From: Onchocerca volvulus
Lineage: Eukaryota; Nematoda; Chromadorea; Rhabditida; Onchocercidae
Length of the DNA stretch: 64,000 nt
NCBI GenBank assembly: GCA_000499405.2
Contig: HG738138.1
Span: forward strand, 24,664,765 to 24,728,764
Direction of reading: 5' to 3'
The position numbers were made by a program, and so were the translations under genes. Positions 23,260 through 35,200 of this stretch are shown here, piece after piece; position 1 is the stretch's first letter; every line of letters starts with the position of its first letter. The notes below the pieces were generated by a model. That model was not told where the DNA came from. It saw nothing but the letters and a program-made list of their open reading frames with translations, and made no database searches.

Positions 23260-25472
23260 ATGACGAGTGCAATTTCGGCCGTAACATCGATGATGCCAGG
23301 TGGTATTCCTATGCCAATTGATCGTACACCAGACGAGAATGAATTTCAAATGACTCTAATTCCGGAAACAAAAATCATTTTTATGTAAGTTAAATTTAAT
23401 AAGAAATTAAAAATAATATGGAATAGCTTTTTTTCTAATACAATAATTTTGTTTTATGAAATTATTCGGGAATGAATGATTTAAAATTTTCAAAAACTTT
23501 CTAATTGTCAAGATTCAAATTCTGCATAATTTCTCTCTTAAAATGATCAATAATATTGTAATTAATTATCATCGAAAAGATAGCAAATTTTCATTTAAAA
23601 AAATATCATAATCTTAGAATCAATTAGAAATATAATTTGAATTTTATTTGTTTACAAAATTTCAAGAATAAAATTACTGTCATAAATATTCTAATTATTG
23701 TATGGATTAGTTTTTCGAATATAAAATTAAATCAAAGATTGAATTTCTTGCTGATTTTTTTTTCCGATAATACATGAATGTCTTTTGTAATTTTTGCTTC
23801 ATTTAAGTGAATTAAAATTAAAATTAATTAAAATTAATTCTAGGGGTGCAGATATCGGTATCAAACCAGTTACAGTAAACGTTATAATTCATAATGATAC
23901 AAAACTATTACAGGCATTCAAAGTCTTTTTTTTTTCTCCTTTAGTTTTATTTAATTATTCGAGATAAATTTTTTGATCTGAATCAATTCCAATGAAATTT
24001 CTTGATCAATTATTTGTTCGTTTCTCAGCGATATATAGAATGTCTATTTAATATTTCTAAGTAATTATGTAAATTCCGTTGAAGTTTGGTATCTTTCTAG
24101 GGTTTCTATTTAGCCATCTGAATCCCGTTGAAGTTTGCTATCTTTCTAGGGTTTCTATTTAGTCATCTGAATCCCACTGAAACTTGGCATCTTTCATCTG
24201 AATCCTCTGAATCCCACTGAAGCTTGATGTTTTCCTTTGGCTTATATTTAATCATCTGCATCCTATTGGAATCTGGCATTTTTTTAAGGCTTCCATTTAA
24301 TCATCTGAATCTCGTTGAAGCTTGATTTATTCCTTAGTCTTCAATTCATAACATTTTTACATTACAGAATATATATGCAAAAAAATGAGAAATATCAAAA
24401 TTGATTGTACCGTATGATATCCGTGGTAGAATTATATATAAGCGATGATTTGGTACTACTGTAGCATTAATTTAGTGTCGGAAACGGTAGCATATAATTT
24501 GATATTACTGTAGCACTAATTTAGTGCCGGAAACGGTAGTATATAAATGAAGTCAATTTTTTTCTTTTTTTTTTGGGGAGGATATAAGAAGAGAATAGTT
24601 TTTATTGTTGTAATTTTGATAAAATATATACAAAATTAAAATTAAACACAGGTAAAATGTACAGCAAATTATATGTTTACAATCAGACCATCGTATGGAA
24701 TTATTGTTCCGAACGAAAGAAAGGTTTATTTTATAAGAGTAATATTATATATATATATATATATTGAATATATTTTTATCAATTTTTCTTTTTTATGTCA
24801 TAGGAATATAATTCTATAGAAAAAATTTTATATTATTTTATAATTTTCAAATTAATCGATAATTTGTTAATTTCAGAATATTCAAATAACATTCAAATGG
24901 AAAGATGTGCCGAAAGATGATTTGCATTTCATTTCATTTTATCATATTCAAGTTAACAAAGTATAATTTTATAGTTTTATTTCTAGTCTTATAGTTTATT
25001 TATTCATCAATCAAATCATATCAAATTTAAGTGAAAATTAAAAATAATACAAATATGATCTTAAAAATAATGCAGGTGTGATTGTTGTATCGATCCATAC
25101 CTTATATTGCATTCCCGAGATAATTCATGTATCCCGATGAACATCATTTAAGCATGAATTACCTCGGGAATACAATGATTAGGTACGGATCGATACAATG
25201 GATCAATATTTCATGCATCATTTTGATGATTTTTTAAAAACTTTCAAAGGTAGCTATAAATTTTTATTCTTTAATTGCAGAAAGTTTGCAATATGACACC
25301 ACGAGAAATGTTCGAAAATTTTAAGCCTGATGGTGTGAAGCGTATTCAATGTCAATTCAAATATGCTGATGGTACTTCGGTTCATCCGCCTGAACCACGA
25401 TCTACCATAAATACCGTAATGAATCCGGTGACTGATTCACAATTAACCAATGTTGAACGAAGTCATGTATAG
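23260..25472 (+). CDS. MSP (major sperm protein)-domain protein
   Basis: Five exons, 23260-23384, 23844-23922, 24652-24723, 24877-24960 and 25281-25472, keep one frame for 183 residues. The start codon lies 8 bases after TTTGCAG at 23251, a likely trans-splice site. After a Met/Pro-rich lead (MMPGGIPMPIDRTPDE), residues about 35-150 follow the MSP immunoglobulin-like fold: TKIIFMGADIGIKPVTVNV, then VKCTANYMFTIRPSYGIIVP, where the usual motif is a peptide ending in P-x-x-G-x-(I/L)-x-P, then NIQITFKWKDVPKDD. It is longer and much more divergent than canonical 127-residue MSP, so it is more likely a regulatory or structural MSP-domain relative than sperm cytoskeletal MSP itself. The exon 2 donor (AAA then GTCTTT) is weak. 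The C-terminal 30 residues after KYADGTSVHPPEPR look disordered. Confidence 0.84.
24075..24346 (+). repeat. Degenerate 49-bp tandem repeat in intron 2 of the MSP-domain gene
   Basis: About five and a half units, each near 49 bp, share CCCGTTGAAGTTTG then CTATTTAGTCATCTGAAT. One unit near 24175 is shortened. Divergence between units shows it is not a recent expansion. Confidence 0.85.
24449..24546 (+). repeat. Two-copy 49-bp tandem duplication in the same intron
   Basis: Two adjacent 49-bp copies, 24449-24497 and 24498-24546, share ACTGTAGCA(T/C)TAATTTAGTG and GGAAACGGTAG. They differ at only about six positions. The sequence is unrelated to the preceding array although the period is the same. 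Confidence 0.88.
25085..25198. repeat. Inverted repeat / foldback element in intron 4 of the MSP-domain gene
   Basis: Left arm 25085-25129 and right arm 25153-25198 are about 45 bp each and pair with only about six mismatches or gaps, around a 23-base loop. The arms start TTGTATCGATCC and end CGATACAA. This fits a small MITE-like foldback element or an intronic RNA hairpin. No target-site duplication is obvious. Confidence 0.85.
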
Positions 25473-26318
25473 AAATTAATGAAAAATGTTAAGAATAACA
25501 ATAAACATACTACGAAATCCACATATGAATGATATATTACAGTGCATTCAATTGGTCATCAATTATTCATCCAAAACTTTTATATGGATAATTTTAGAAT
25601 TTGAAAATTTTTCCTCGATAAAGTATTTATTCATTTCTTCCAATTATTCAATTTTTTTTTTTTTTTTGCAAAAAACAAACTTTATCCAATCTTTTTTCGA
25701 ATGCAACTTTTTAATAGATTCGGACAAATTCTTCATTTCATTGCAAAATTTTAGCATAATTTGTGTAGAGAAAATATAAAAAAAAGAAACTGAGATTAAA
25801 ATAGATTTGAGCTATATTTGTAAGAATATCACAACAAAAATCATATTAAATTTGATAGATTTGATTAGCTATCTCCTAAATCAATTCAATACAAAACACT
25901 CCAGATAGAGTCAGTGATAGTTACAAACAAGAAGGAAAAATCTTCAATAGGTTTAAAAATTAGTAAATGCTACAAATACATGAAATCATTACAAGTATAT
26001 AATATAAAATTTATCGTAATTATTAGAAAAAATTGCATTGCATGCAGCTTATTAACTTGCACTTTTGCAATATATAAATTATTTTGTTGTTGCTCTCATT
26101 TTTGCATTTCTTAGTAAAAAAAAAATATATATTCAGCGTATCCACAACCAGTCGAGAATAGCTTTCTCGAAAAAAATATTCACATCATTTACACTCGAAA
26201 TTTATTTCTTTTAAATTATTTATTGTTCGAAATTCCTAATGAGCATAAAATATATTTTACGGATTTTAAATAACATATAGATGCGTAAATGAAACATAAT
26301 TTTTATTAATAATCATTG
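25473..26318. other. Convergent 3' region between MSP-domain and SH2 genes
   Basis: The two flanking genes point at each other here. It holds both 3' UTRs; an AATAAA-type signal for the minus gene reads at about 26302-26308, just past its stop. There is a T-tract at 25652-25667. No exon is supported. Confidence 0.5.
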
Positions 26319-28428
26319 CTAATCCACCGGAAATACTTCCCACTTATTATTGCCACGATCGATAACAAACGATTTATAATGCTGTACCAACGCTGACATC
26401 GAATGAAATCTATAATTTAACCATTTCCGATTTAAAGAATATAATAAAAAATCAATAAATCATAACCTTCATTTTCACTTGATTGTTTTTTAAAATATTT
26501 AGCAGAAAATTTCAAGCTTAATTAAGTTAAAATGAAATTTTTTCAGAAATGGCTAATCATTAATGTAGTCCATACAAAATTAAGAAAAAGTTATATTTAT
26601 TGAATGAAAACGAGGAAAAAAAAAAAAAAAAAACGATACATTGGTTGTTGAGGACCATCAATATTACTTAAATCTAATTGCCAACATGTTCCAGCATTGT
26701 GTTGATATCTTTTGAAATTGAAATTATACACTTTTCCCGATGAACTTTTATAAGCCAACATTAGTGGCATTTTAATTGGCATCTAAAAGAATTCATTTTA
26801 ATTTAATTATTGAGAGCAAATGAGTGAATTCTCTTATTTAATTATGAAAAACTAATAGGTCTTGCTATAACTAACAGGTTGTAGTTTTTCAAATTTTTAT
26901 AAAGTCATTTTCCATCAAAAATTTTCTTTTTTTTTTCTTTTTTGAAAGATAATTTTTTTTATTGAAAATATTTTTTTTTTTTTTTTTTTGATCGACCTAA
27001 TGACTGGGATCAAAGAGTGATCTATCATCATTCACCTCATTGAACGAATTCATTGATTCGGGTCGCATATAAAAGAGGCAAAATTCTGAAGGCTTCAGAA
27101 TGGTGCGCAAATTGGATATCGATTGAACGCCAATATAAACATTATTGTTGTCATTTATTTGTTTTGACGTATAAGCACGTGATACGTCAGATTGCCTTTC
27201 TGATCGCTTGACACATTTTCTACATCTAGAACAGAGACGTGTTTCGATGTGTATCGTATATTTATTAGTTAAGAATGATTTCAAAGATGGATGTACATCT
27301 ATCATATTTACTCTTTAATGATACGGAGCATCTCGTTCTCTTCTCGAGATAAGCAGTCTTTCGATTCAATCATATAAATCTATCATTTTAAAGAAAGTCG
27401 AGAATTCCGAGAAAATCTCGAAAGAGAGAATTCCAAGCTTGAAATCATACTTTTCACTTCGTCGCCGGTATTCTCCATGATGTTCACAGTATTTTGGCAA
27501 ATTCTGTTTTTGCTTTCTGTATTCGTCAAGTGAATAGCGTCCTTGCTTTGGACGCATTGGCCATATTACCTGAAAAAAATTCGATTGTTCTTTCATACTA
27601 ATCATCTGAATATAAAATCTGAAATATATATTTTAGAAGTTTTTATATATATCTTAGAATTATGCCTAAAAATAATGTTTATTAATCTAAAATCAACAAC
27701 ATATCCAATATCTAGAACAAACTATCAAACTATTGTTCCCGATTTATCTACCTAGGTCAAACTCTTCGTAATTCGTGTCACTGATCTTTATTAACTTAAA
27801 ACCGACAATTTATCTTGATCCTCTTTAACAATTCATTATCAACCGCGGTAATATTTAATTTTTAATATTCTTACATATACCGAAAGAAAATCTCGTATCA
27901 GAATTCAATTACTGGAAAAAATTGATAAGTAGCGTTATTGAAATTATCAGGAGAATACTTTAAAAAAATTAATTTAAAATTTTACGAAATTCCATATCCA
28001 AAAGATATTCAATTATTTAAAAAAAAGAAAGAAACTGAAAGATAGTGATATTGAAAATGTGAATAAAATATGAAATCATTTTAAAATTTTTCCTAAAAAC
28101 TATTCTAGAACAGAAATAATTTAGTTATAAAGAATTATTTATGATAAAGCGTAAAATTTTACATTAAGGCCTTTATTGATCAGATTACCATATTTATCTT
28201 CGAGTACAGAATAGCATGGTGGTGATGGAGTACTATCACTATCATTGCTATCCTGAAAAAAAAAAAAAGAAAGAACTTTAAAATTAATCAAAAATTCAAA
28301 TCAATAAATTGTTATAAGCAAAATCAATAAATTCATACCGTTGATTTTTTGCTACTATTTAAAGGACGTTTTATATATTCGTCATTTGTATCCAATTTAC
28401 TTTCTGCGTATGAAGTAGAATTTGTCAT
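26319..28428 (-). CDS. Small protein with a divergent SH2 domain
   Basis: Six minus-strand exons, 28428-28339, 28252-28163, 27569-27451, 27312-27036, 26782-26640 and 26409-26319, keep one frame for 269 residues ending in TAG. ATTTTCAG lies three bases before the ATG, a likely trans-splice site. Residues 1-100 are polar and probably disordered. Residues about 120-140 hold a basic CSRCRKCVKR cluster. From about residue 158 the order fits SH2: VYIGVQSISNLRTIL (helix A), EFCLFYMRPE (the FLVR strand, with its Arg at about 183), PLMLAYKSSSGKVYNFNF, CWQLDLS, and near the end FHSMSALVQHYKSF, the typical F-x-S-x-x-x-L-V-x-H-Y signature. The usual first Trp is replaced by Val. Phosphotyrosine binding is possible because the key Arg is kept, but this is inference. 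There is no kinase or other catalytic domain. The exon 4 acceptor (CATTAAAG) is weak. Confidence 0.8.
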
Positions 28429-31400
28429 TGTCTGAAAATCAAAAAAGTAACCACTTAATAAGTGATTCAGAAAGTAAAATGACAATCGATGACAATATCT
28501 TTCTATTTATATGCTAAAAAATTACGAATCATTTTAGATTAAACAGGAGAAAATGAATAAGAATTTTCTCGATTTCGCATTCTTTTCTATCTAAATTACA
28601 AATAAACATCATAATTGTAAAATAATTCATTGTTCAATTTTTTAGAAGATTAATGCTATTTTTAAGCTCAAATTTGTTAATTACATAAAAAAAATAAAAA
28701 GAAAAATACATTTGAAATTCATATGTCCTGTTATTTTTGCTAAAATCTTTTTTTTCTTTTTGAAATTCACACTTTTTTTTTAAAAATACTACAAACAATG
28801 TTACTGAGGATTAAATCGGCTCAAATATATATATATATATCTTTTTTGTAATCCAACAGATAAGTATTTCTAAAAAACTTTCATTTCTACTAGAAATATG
28901 TCAAATTTTTCATTCAAATTACAGATTGTAAAAATTTAGAAATTAAACACAAAATAATCCTTTTTCTTTTCAATTCTTGTTGATTATATCGAGAATTACT
29001 TACTTTATTAAAGTTATTTTCAATTTAGCAATTCAAATAGGATGGGTTCGATTTTTAATAGATCTACATAAACAACAAACTTAATGACTTAATTCAAATT
29101 CATTTAGACTTAAATTACTTTTTTTTTTTTTTTTATCGAAAATATATTTGAATTTTAGTGACAAATTGCAGCTAAATCGACATTGCCCCAAAATGGTATT
29201 ATAAAATATTAGTGAAAAGATAAAAATAGAAAGAACATCTCATTGATACGAAATCTATTTGAACTAAAAAAAAGCCAAACGTAATGAATTCAAGCAAAAT
29301 AATAAATTTGGAAGCTGTAAAATGTAAGATGAAAAAGCTATAAAATGCTGCCTTCGAAGTTTTTTTCTTCAGAATATCACTTTATTATATTTTTCCTTAT
29401 AAATTATTGTTTCTATTATATGAGCAATTAATTCTAGACGATTATTTTGGATTATTTCAAAATAATCCCATTGTTAAATTTTACTTGTTTCTAATATTCA
29501 TTGTTCCTATTTCATCTGCCACATATTTAAATTAATTTGTTCATTATTTCCGACTATAATGCATCTTTTATTATAATCTTCATGTTTGAGATTGAAATTT
29601 CTTGCAATCCAATCTCGACGAGAAATTTCACTCAACTTCTTTAATAGTATATTAAGTACTTTTTAATAATTTTTTAAAATAAATTTTGTTATGAAGTATC
29701 ACTTCAGTTGACGATTTATGAAGTCATTCCAATATATCTGCCACTTTTTACTACTATTCACCTTTTTTTTTTCTTAACCACGATAATCGGTAAATAAAGT
29801 TGTCATGCAATTTAACGAATTTAATGAAACATTTTATCATATGTACTTGTCGTCTGACCATGACCATATAAGTACCTATGTCAGTGCTCGATAGATAAGT
29901 TTTATCAAAATTAACATTATTCAAACGAGTCCATTAATCTCATCAAAGGTCAATGGTGATAATGATGAAGATAGATAAGATGACCTTGTTCTATCGCCTG
30001 ATCCGTCACAATTCTCTTTTCAGAGCTATTTCTTTCTTCATTTTTCCAAAAATTACAAATTCATCAATAAATGTTTGTCAATTTTATTTCTATCAAATGA
30101 ACAATCTTATTTATTTGGAAGAGAAAAAAAGAAAAACAGTTCTATTCCTGTTGATACCCACATAAGTATTTACTTTTTGAATACGAGTGAAACCAATTTT
30201 TCGTTCCAATTTCATTTGAGGTACTGTTAATTATGCTGTTCTAGATTATATTCTTCTAGATCTGCAATTTTAATTCTCCATTTCAACAGATAAAATCTTT
30301 TAGCTTTTAAAATTTGAATTCATAATTTGCTAATAGTCTCAATTAAAATATTGTAAATCATTCAAATCAATGTTTTTATTTTTAAAATTAGTAAAAGCCC
30401 ACTCCAAGAATATTTTGAAGATGAACCTGAGAAGAATATTTATCGATTATTTTTCGAAAAAAAAAAAGATACTACAATATAACGTTTGCTGCAAAATGAA
30501 TGAAGGATAGTTTTTGTATCGGGATATATCGGGGCAGGATGCTATGTAGAAAAAACTCTACAGTAGCATTAGAAACCTGAAAATCCCCAGCTAAAAATAA
30601 AATCAAAGTTTAAATGATTTCCTTTTCATGCAAAAAAAAAAAAAATTTAAGTTTTTTTTTTTCAAACTGCAAAATTAAGTCTTTTATGAAATAAAATCTT
30701 ATGGCTTAGATTTTTAATCTATAAAAAATGTTGCTAAATGAAAACTTAAATCTAAATTTTTAGTCTTATTTATCACGACATTATAATAATAAAATTTCAT
30801 TTCATTTCAAAAAATACCTTTTTTTTTCCCGTTCATTTAAAGTTTTACGAAATGGAATATATTTTTTGGGGTTTTCAGATGGCATTTTAATCTATTCTTC
30901 ATATGCATTAATTCAAATTCTCTTTCGATGCATAGATCAAATCTATTCCTTCACATTTTGCTTTCTTCCCATATCACGTGATAAACAAAAAATAATGATA
31001 TCGATTTATCTGAAAGCATTAGAACACATGAAATTTGCATAGAGATAAACAATATAAAAAGATAAAAACATGATAGGAAGAGGAACAAACAAAGAAAACC
31101 ATCCGAAATAAATCAACGATTCGTACCATCTGCATAAACGGTAAAAACAGTACATCATCGTATGAGAAATCACAAATACATCTCATTTCCATTCCTAAAA
31201 AAACGACTGCAAAAAAAAAAGCTGCCAATAATAAATAATCGATATGGCTTAGATCACATTGGATTAAATGGACTGGTATGATTTAGATCACATTGATAAA
31301 TGGTTTCGCGCATTTAAGACTACTTTTGATCAGTGTATTAGAATGATCTAGATTATGATGGTTTTAAATTAGGATGATTTTGATCATTTTCATCAGATCG

Positions 31401-32171
31401 ATTGATATTGGTTTTTCTTATCTCATTCATGAATAAACATTTATCGATATTATGATTTTGATTGCTTTTTTTGTGTTCATTTACGTGATTTAGCGTGGTT
31501 TTTTTTTTGGTTAAATTAAAAATGCGCAGATTTTAATTAACATTTTTTTTTTCGCGCATGATAATAATTCATTATGTTTCATTTAAAATTCACTTCATTT
31601 CTAAAATTCACGAAACTCCCAGCCGGAATTCATATTTGACGTTCAAACGTAAACTTTTTATATTTGTTTCATTTACAATTAATTTATCTTTTCAAAAATT
31701 TAAAACCATATCATTGAAAGAAATTTATATGTCAAAAATAAACCATTCATTCATTCGATGATCATTTTCTTGACTCCTATACAATATGAGATCATTTTAT
31801 TCGAAAGACTTCTTCATTGTAGAGTATATCTTCTAACTATTTATTGCATGGGGAACTATCCGTTAGTCGAATCCTTGAAATATTCAGGGGAATTTAATGA
31901 GAAGATTCGATGGTTAATAAGTAAATTAAAAATTAGAATCGCTATTGCAATAAGAATATAATATTTTAGTTTAGTCATAGTCAAACTTTGAAAAACCGTA
32001 CTTCATTAACTATTTTTGTATGCATAAGTTACGTTGTTATCACATTCGTATCACGTAGCACATGCTATATTACGTTATTGTAGCATTATGTAGATATAAA
32101 TGTTGGAATATTTTGAGGTGAATTAGAGAAGGTATTTAAATTAATTATCGGTTGGTACCACTTGATTTTCA
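28429..32171. other. Divergent intergenic region between SH2 and formin genes
   Basis: No coding exon supported. It separates two genes transcribed away from each other, so both promoters should be here, but I can name no element. It contains T- and A-tracts (for example 29120-29135) and a short (AT) run near 28828-28841. Open frames in 29.9-32.0 kb lack splice partners and domain similarity. Confidence 0.4.
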
Positions 32172-32231
32172 GGTAGTATTGCAGATAGAACAAGTAGAGG
32201 AAGGAAAACAAGAAGAATTTGTTAATTGAAG

Positions 32232-35200
32232 ATGATACCATTATTTATACAGCAGGTAGAAATGATACTCCAAGAAATATACTATGTAAGACAGATAGTC
32301 TAATTTTTATGTTTAATATTGTCATATTAAATTGTTTTAGTGACATTCATATTTGTCCAAAACTTTCTACATAACTAAATTGGTCGAAATTTTTGATCAA
32401 TAACGAGCTATTTCGTAAACTTTTAAGTTAACTTTCATTGAATATAAGTTTATCTTGTCACATGTAAAGATAGTGATAAGTGAACTTTCAAGTTTGGGAA
32501 TAAGTTAGAAATGTGCATGACGTTTTCGAATTGCTCAAGTTTGATTTGTCATTTAACATTATGACCATATTTTGGTTCAAAATTACAGATTAGAAAGCAG
32601 TAAGTTTATGGTGCCCAAAGTTGATACATAAACTAGAGCCTTTCGAGTAAGAATAAAAAGGGGAGTTATTAATAGTGCTTAATAAGTAAAAATTGAGTAA
32701 ATTGCATAAAAATCAGATCTTTTTCCATTGGATTGTAAATTTGTACTTTCAGTCATTTACACAGATGACTTATTCAGCAAAATATAATGAAAGAAGACTT
32801 TCCACAAAATCTTTATTTTTAATTGTAAAAACTAATTGAAATGACTTAAGGTATTATTCAATTTAATCTATCTTCAGATTTAGATATGCCTCATTATTGC
32901 ATCAGCTTTTTTGTTAAAAAATTTAAGTTCTATTCTTGATATCAAAACACATATATGTACCATAGTACTGAAGCTGCATATTATTATTTCAATCTTATTG
33001 CTATCATTGCTGGATTATCAGAATCATTGATAGCGTAAATATGATCACTTTCTAAAAGTGTAATCTAAGTATATTGATGCAAATCCTACATTCAGTCAAT
33101 TTCCATCTTGTCGTATTTTGAACTATTACTTTTTCTCACTATGTCGTCTCGCTGCTTTTATTTTGCGAAATTCCATACATATTAAGGATTAGGAAGTTGC
33201 TATGGTTTTTAAGAAACTAATCGATGGATCTAATTTGAAGTTCGAATTCTTGAAATATTGCTTTAAAATTTCCATATTAACTCTGAGATTTAACTGATGA
33301 CATTGCTGTGATAATACTGAATTATTATCAATTTTACTTAAATTGTGCATTTATTTTAATCCGTCATTCATTTGTAGTGTCGCAATTTACGGCGGTCAAT
33401 TTGTTCAAATTTACGAAAACTTTCTGGTGGTTTAGCTGTTGGTGGTCTGATAGGTTTTATTATTTTGGAGTTTGGATTCGAGGATTTGGAGTTTTGTATT
33501 GTTGCGATTGTGATGGCACTAGGCAACAAGTAAACTTTTTCTTTAATATATATTTTGTCCTCCTGATATTGCTTATCAATGAATTATTGATTGATAACAT
33601 TATTTTGCTTAAATAATAGCAGTGAATAATATACTTGAATAATGTATTAAATGCTCATTGAATAAGTTCCATTATCACTTCGGGTTTCAATACATCCCAA
33701 ATCACATAAAAGGTGGCGCATATAGCAACGGGTAGAGCACTAAAAATTGAAATGCTTTGAAACTATTCACTCATATGTATAGTACTCTGCAAATTTTGTT
33801 ACTTAGAATTTTTAGATAAGAATTGATTAATAGATTCTCTGACTTTTTCAGAAATAAGAAGAAAAAAGGATTAGTTGCTGCTTTGAGTCATAAGACACTC
33901 AAAAAGGTGCAGTCATCTTTTTGGCAAGCAGTAGAACCAAAAGCCAAAGAAATAAGTTCATCAAAACCTTTAAAGGTTATTTTTTCTTGAAGAATTAAAA
34001 TTTGCTTCATTTATAATTTAGTTCAAAAGAAGGCTACGATACCTGTCATGTGATTTATGAACAAGCATTTTATGACACTGACATCGATCACACTAATGAT
34101 AAAAATATAATGACAACAGTTGTAAAAAATATGCACATTAGCTGTAATAATTTTAAATAAAATTATGCAAGGATGACGATAGAAAAGCTTGATCATAGGG
34201 GAATTTTATCATCGCTAAAATTAAAAAATCTTTCCTTGATGATCTGTACGTTTAAAGTTTATTTTAAACACTTTGTTTCAAAAGAAGTGAATTTTGCCTG
34301 CATTTCGTACCTGCACAGGCGGGAACAACAACGAAAAAAAGCCGCCATGTCACAATTTGAATTTTCCCTAATGAGATTCTAACAAACTATAAAAGTTTAA
34401 GAATGAAAAGTACTTTAAGATTGAAATATTGTTTGGATTTTTAGAATACGAAAGAATACCATTCAGCACAGATATCATCAGAACATGAAGCGGATTCATT
34501 TGTAACATCACTGAGCAACTTGAGTGTATCGCTTCCGAGTAATTCCTCCGGCAGTTATATGACAGCTCTTTGTGAAAATGGTGGTGCTTCCGATGAGATG
34601 TTCAAAATTAAATCTCCAACTCCATTTGTTCCGGAAGGTGCGGACAGAGAAGAGTTACTACCATCCAGAAGACAAGGGAGTTTTGACTCTGGAAAGGGTG
34701 GTTCACCTCCACCTCCACATATTGATGTTCTGGATTTGGAAGTGAACGATGGTTATTTTTGCTTATTTGAATTTTTTTGGTTTGCGATAATTTCGAGAAC
34801 GAAGCGTGGTAATTTTGTACTCTTTTCAAATGAGCGAAACAAACATATGAAATATCTTCAAAAATTTTTTGAATTGATATCTGTTACAACCACTTTTGAG
34901 TGACATTTGACTTAACCTTAATAATCATTCAAATTAGGAAAGTATGAAGCTTTAGAGAAGGTGCCATCTACATCGCTCTCTGAGATATCACGGAAGAGCT
35001 CGCTCGAATTGTTGAATAAAGTTTGTTATTTCTGATATTATTTATTCCTTAAAAGAGTTTTTGAAGATATTGTTTTATATTTTAATTTCTAGTTTTGCAG
35101 ATTCTTCAAATACTTTGTTTGAAATCATTTCACTTATAACAGTCTCGAGCATCGTACAATGTTTAAGAGGATTCACCGAAATCGATTTAATCTCAGTTAA

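Noticed and set aside
33308..33616. Second open frame (Trp/Cys-rich) over the hydrophobic exon
   Set aside because: Its phase does not fit the following firm formin exon, and its composition is unlike a normal protein.
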